Assembly (NCBI RefSeq): GCF_963678635.1 | Contig: NC_087071.1 | Coordinates: forward strand, 9,907,842-9,967,841 | Direction: 5' to 3' | DNA length: 60,000 nucleotides | Source: Symsagittifera roscoffensis | Lineage: Eukaryota; Xenacoelomorpha; Acoela; Convolutidae | Position numbers and translations under genes: made by a program | The notes under the pieces: generated by a model | The model's input: the letters and a program-made list of their open reading frames with translations, nothing else | The model's database searches: none | Told to the model about the DNA's origin: nothing | Part shown: in pieces, positions 59,961 to 60,000 of the stretch | Layout of the letters: the number at the start of each line of letters is the position of its first letter | Position numbering within the stretch: the first letter of the stretch is position 1

Positions 59961-60000
59961 CAAAAAATCCTTGTTCTTTATTGGATTTTTTTCCAGAAAT
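59961..60000 (+). repeat. Start of tandem repeat unit 3, cut by window end
   Basis: CAAAAAATCCTTGTTCTTTATTGG followed by ATTTTTTTCCAGAAAT, the same as the starts of units 1 and 2. The array continues beyond the window. Confidence 0.8.

Noticed and set aside
1-60000. CRISPR arrays, bacterial operons, ribosome-binding sites, rRNA genes
   Set aside because: No regularly spaced identical repeats with unique spacers, no prokaryotic gene organisation, and no rRNA-like conserved segments were seen.

Overview
The window looks like nuclear DNA of an AT-rich metazoan. A nematode is my best guess, from short 3' splice sites of the TTTTCAG type, split exons with GT..AG borders, and an exon resembling the start of a Cys-loop receptor. 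This is inference; no species-specific gene is visible. There are no bacterial-style operons and no CRISPR. Host DNA is gene-poor, and transposable elements dominate.

Layout. 1-4.3 kb: a repeat copy, a small tandem duplication, and one minus-strand exon with a signal peptide. 4.3-11.2 kb: an old, broken Ty3/Gypsy LTR retrotransposon on the minus strand (244/245-bp LTRs, about 8% apart). 11.2-17.3 kb: AT-rich DNA with dispersed and tandem repeats. 17.3-21.3 kb: a minus-strand host gene with at least four phase-compatible exons, carrying a tRNA-derived SINE in an intron. 25.4-47.1 kb: one giant minus-strand Ty3/Gypsy element of 21.7 kb with 885/886-bp LTRs about 2% apart. 47.1-52.2 kb: no clear gene. 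52.2-55.2 kb: a second host gene, paralogous to the first, whose coding repeat array is interrupted by a 928-bp foldback transposon. 55.4-60.0 kb: two complete and one incipient tandem copies of a 2.1-2.4-kb unit.

The giant element is the main discovery candidate. In its own (minus) sense it has: LTR; primer-binding site matching a tRNA-Asn-like 3' end; a 3.1-kb leader full of GGAGGGT/ACCCTCC motifs and a duplicated hairpin; a small ORF1; an intact ORF2 of about 3004 codons; a 430-bp gap; an ORF3 with an SGNH/GDSL hydrolase domain; broken ORF3 continuations with a second, catalytically altered SGNH-like domain; ORF4; a short 3' UTR; LTR. ORF2 carries gag, two zinc knuckles, aspartic protease, RT, RNase H, integrase, a GPY/F-like region and a C-terminal macro-domain-like module. 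ORF1 and ORF2 meet at TGATG, which suggests termination-reinitiation. ORF2 is intact while the ORF3 region carries a nonsense codon and several frameshifts.

The two host genes at 17.3-21.3 and 52.2-55.2 kb share an unrecognised domain of about 80 residues, including an intron at the same position, followed by unrelated low-complexity tails. In the second gene the tail is an 11-residue periodic repeat array, and the inserted transposon appears able to behave as an intron.
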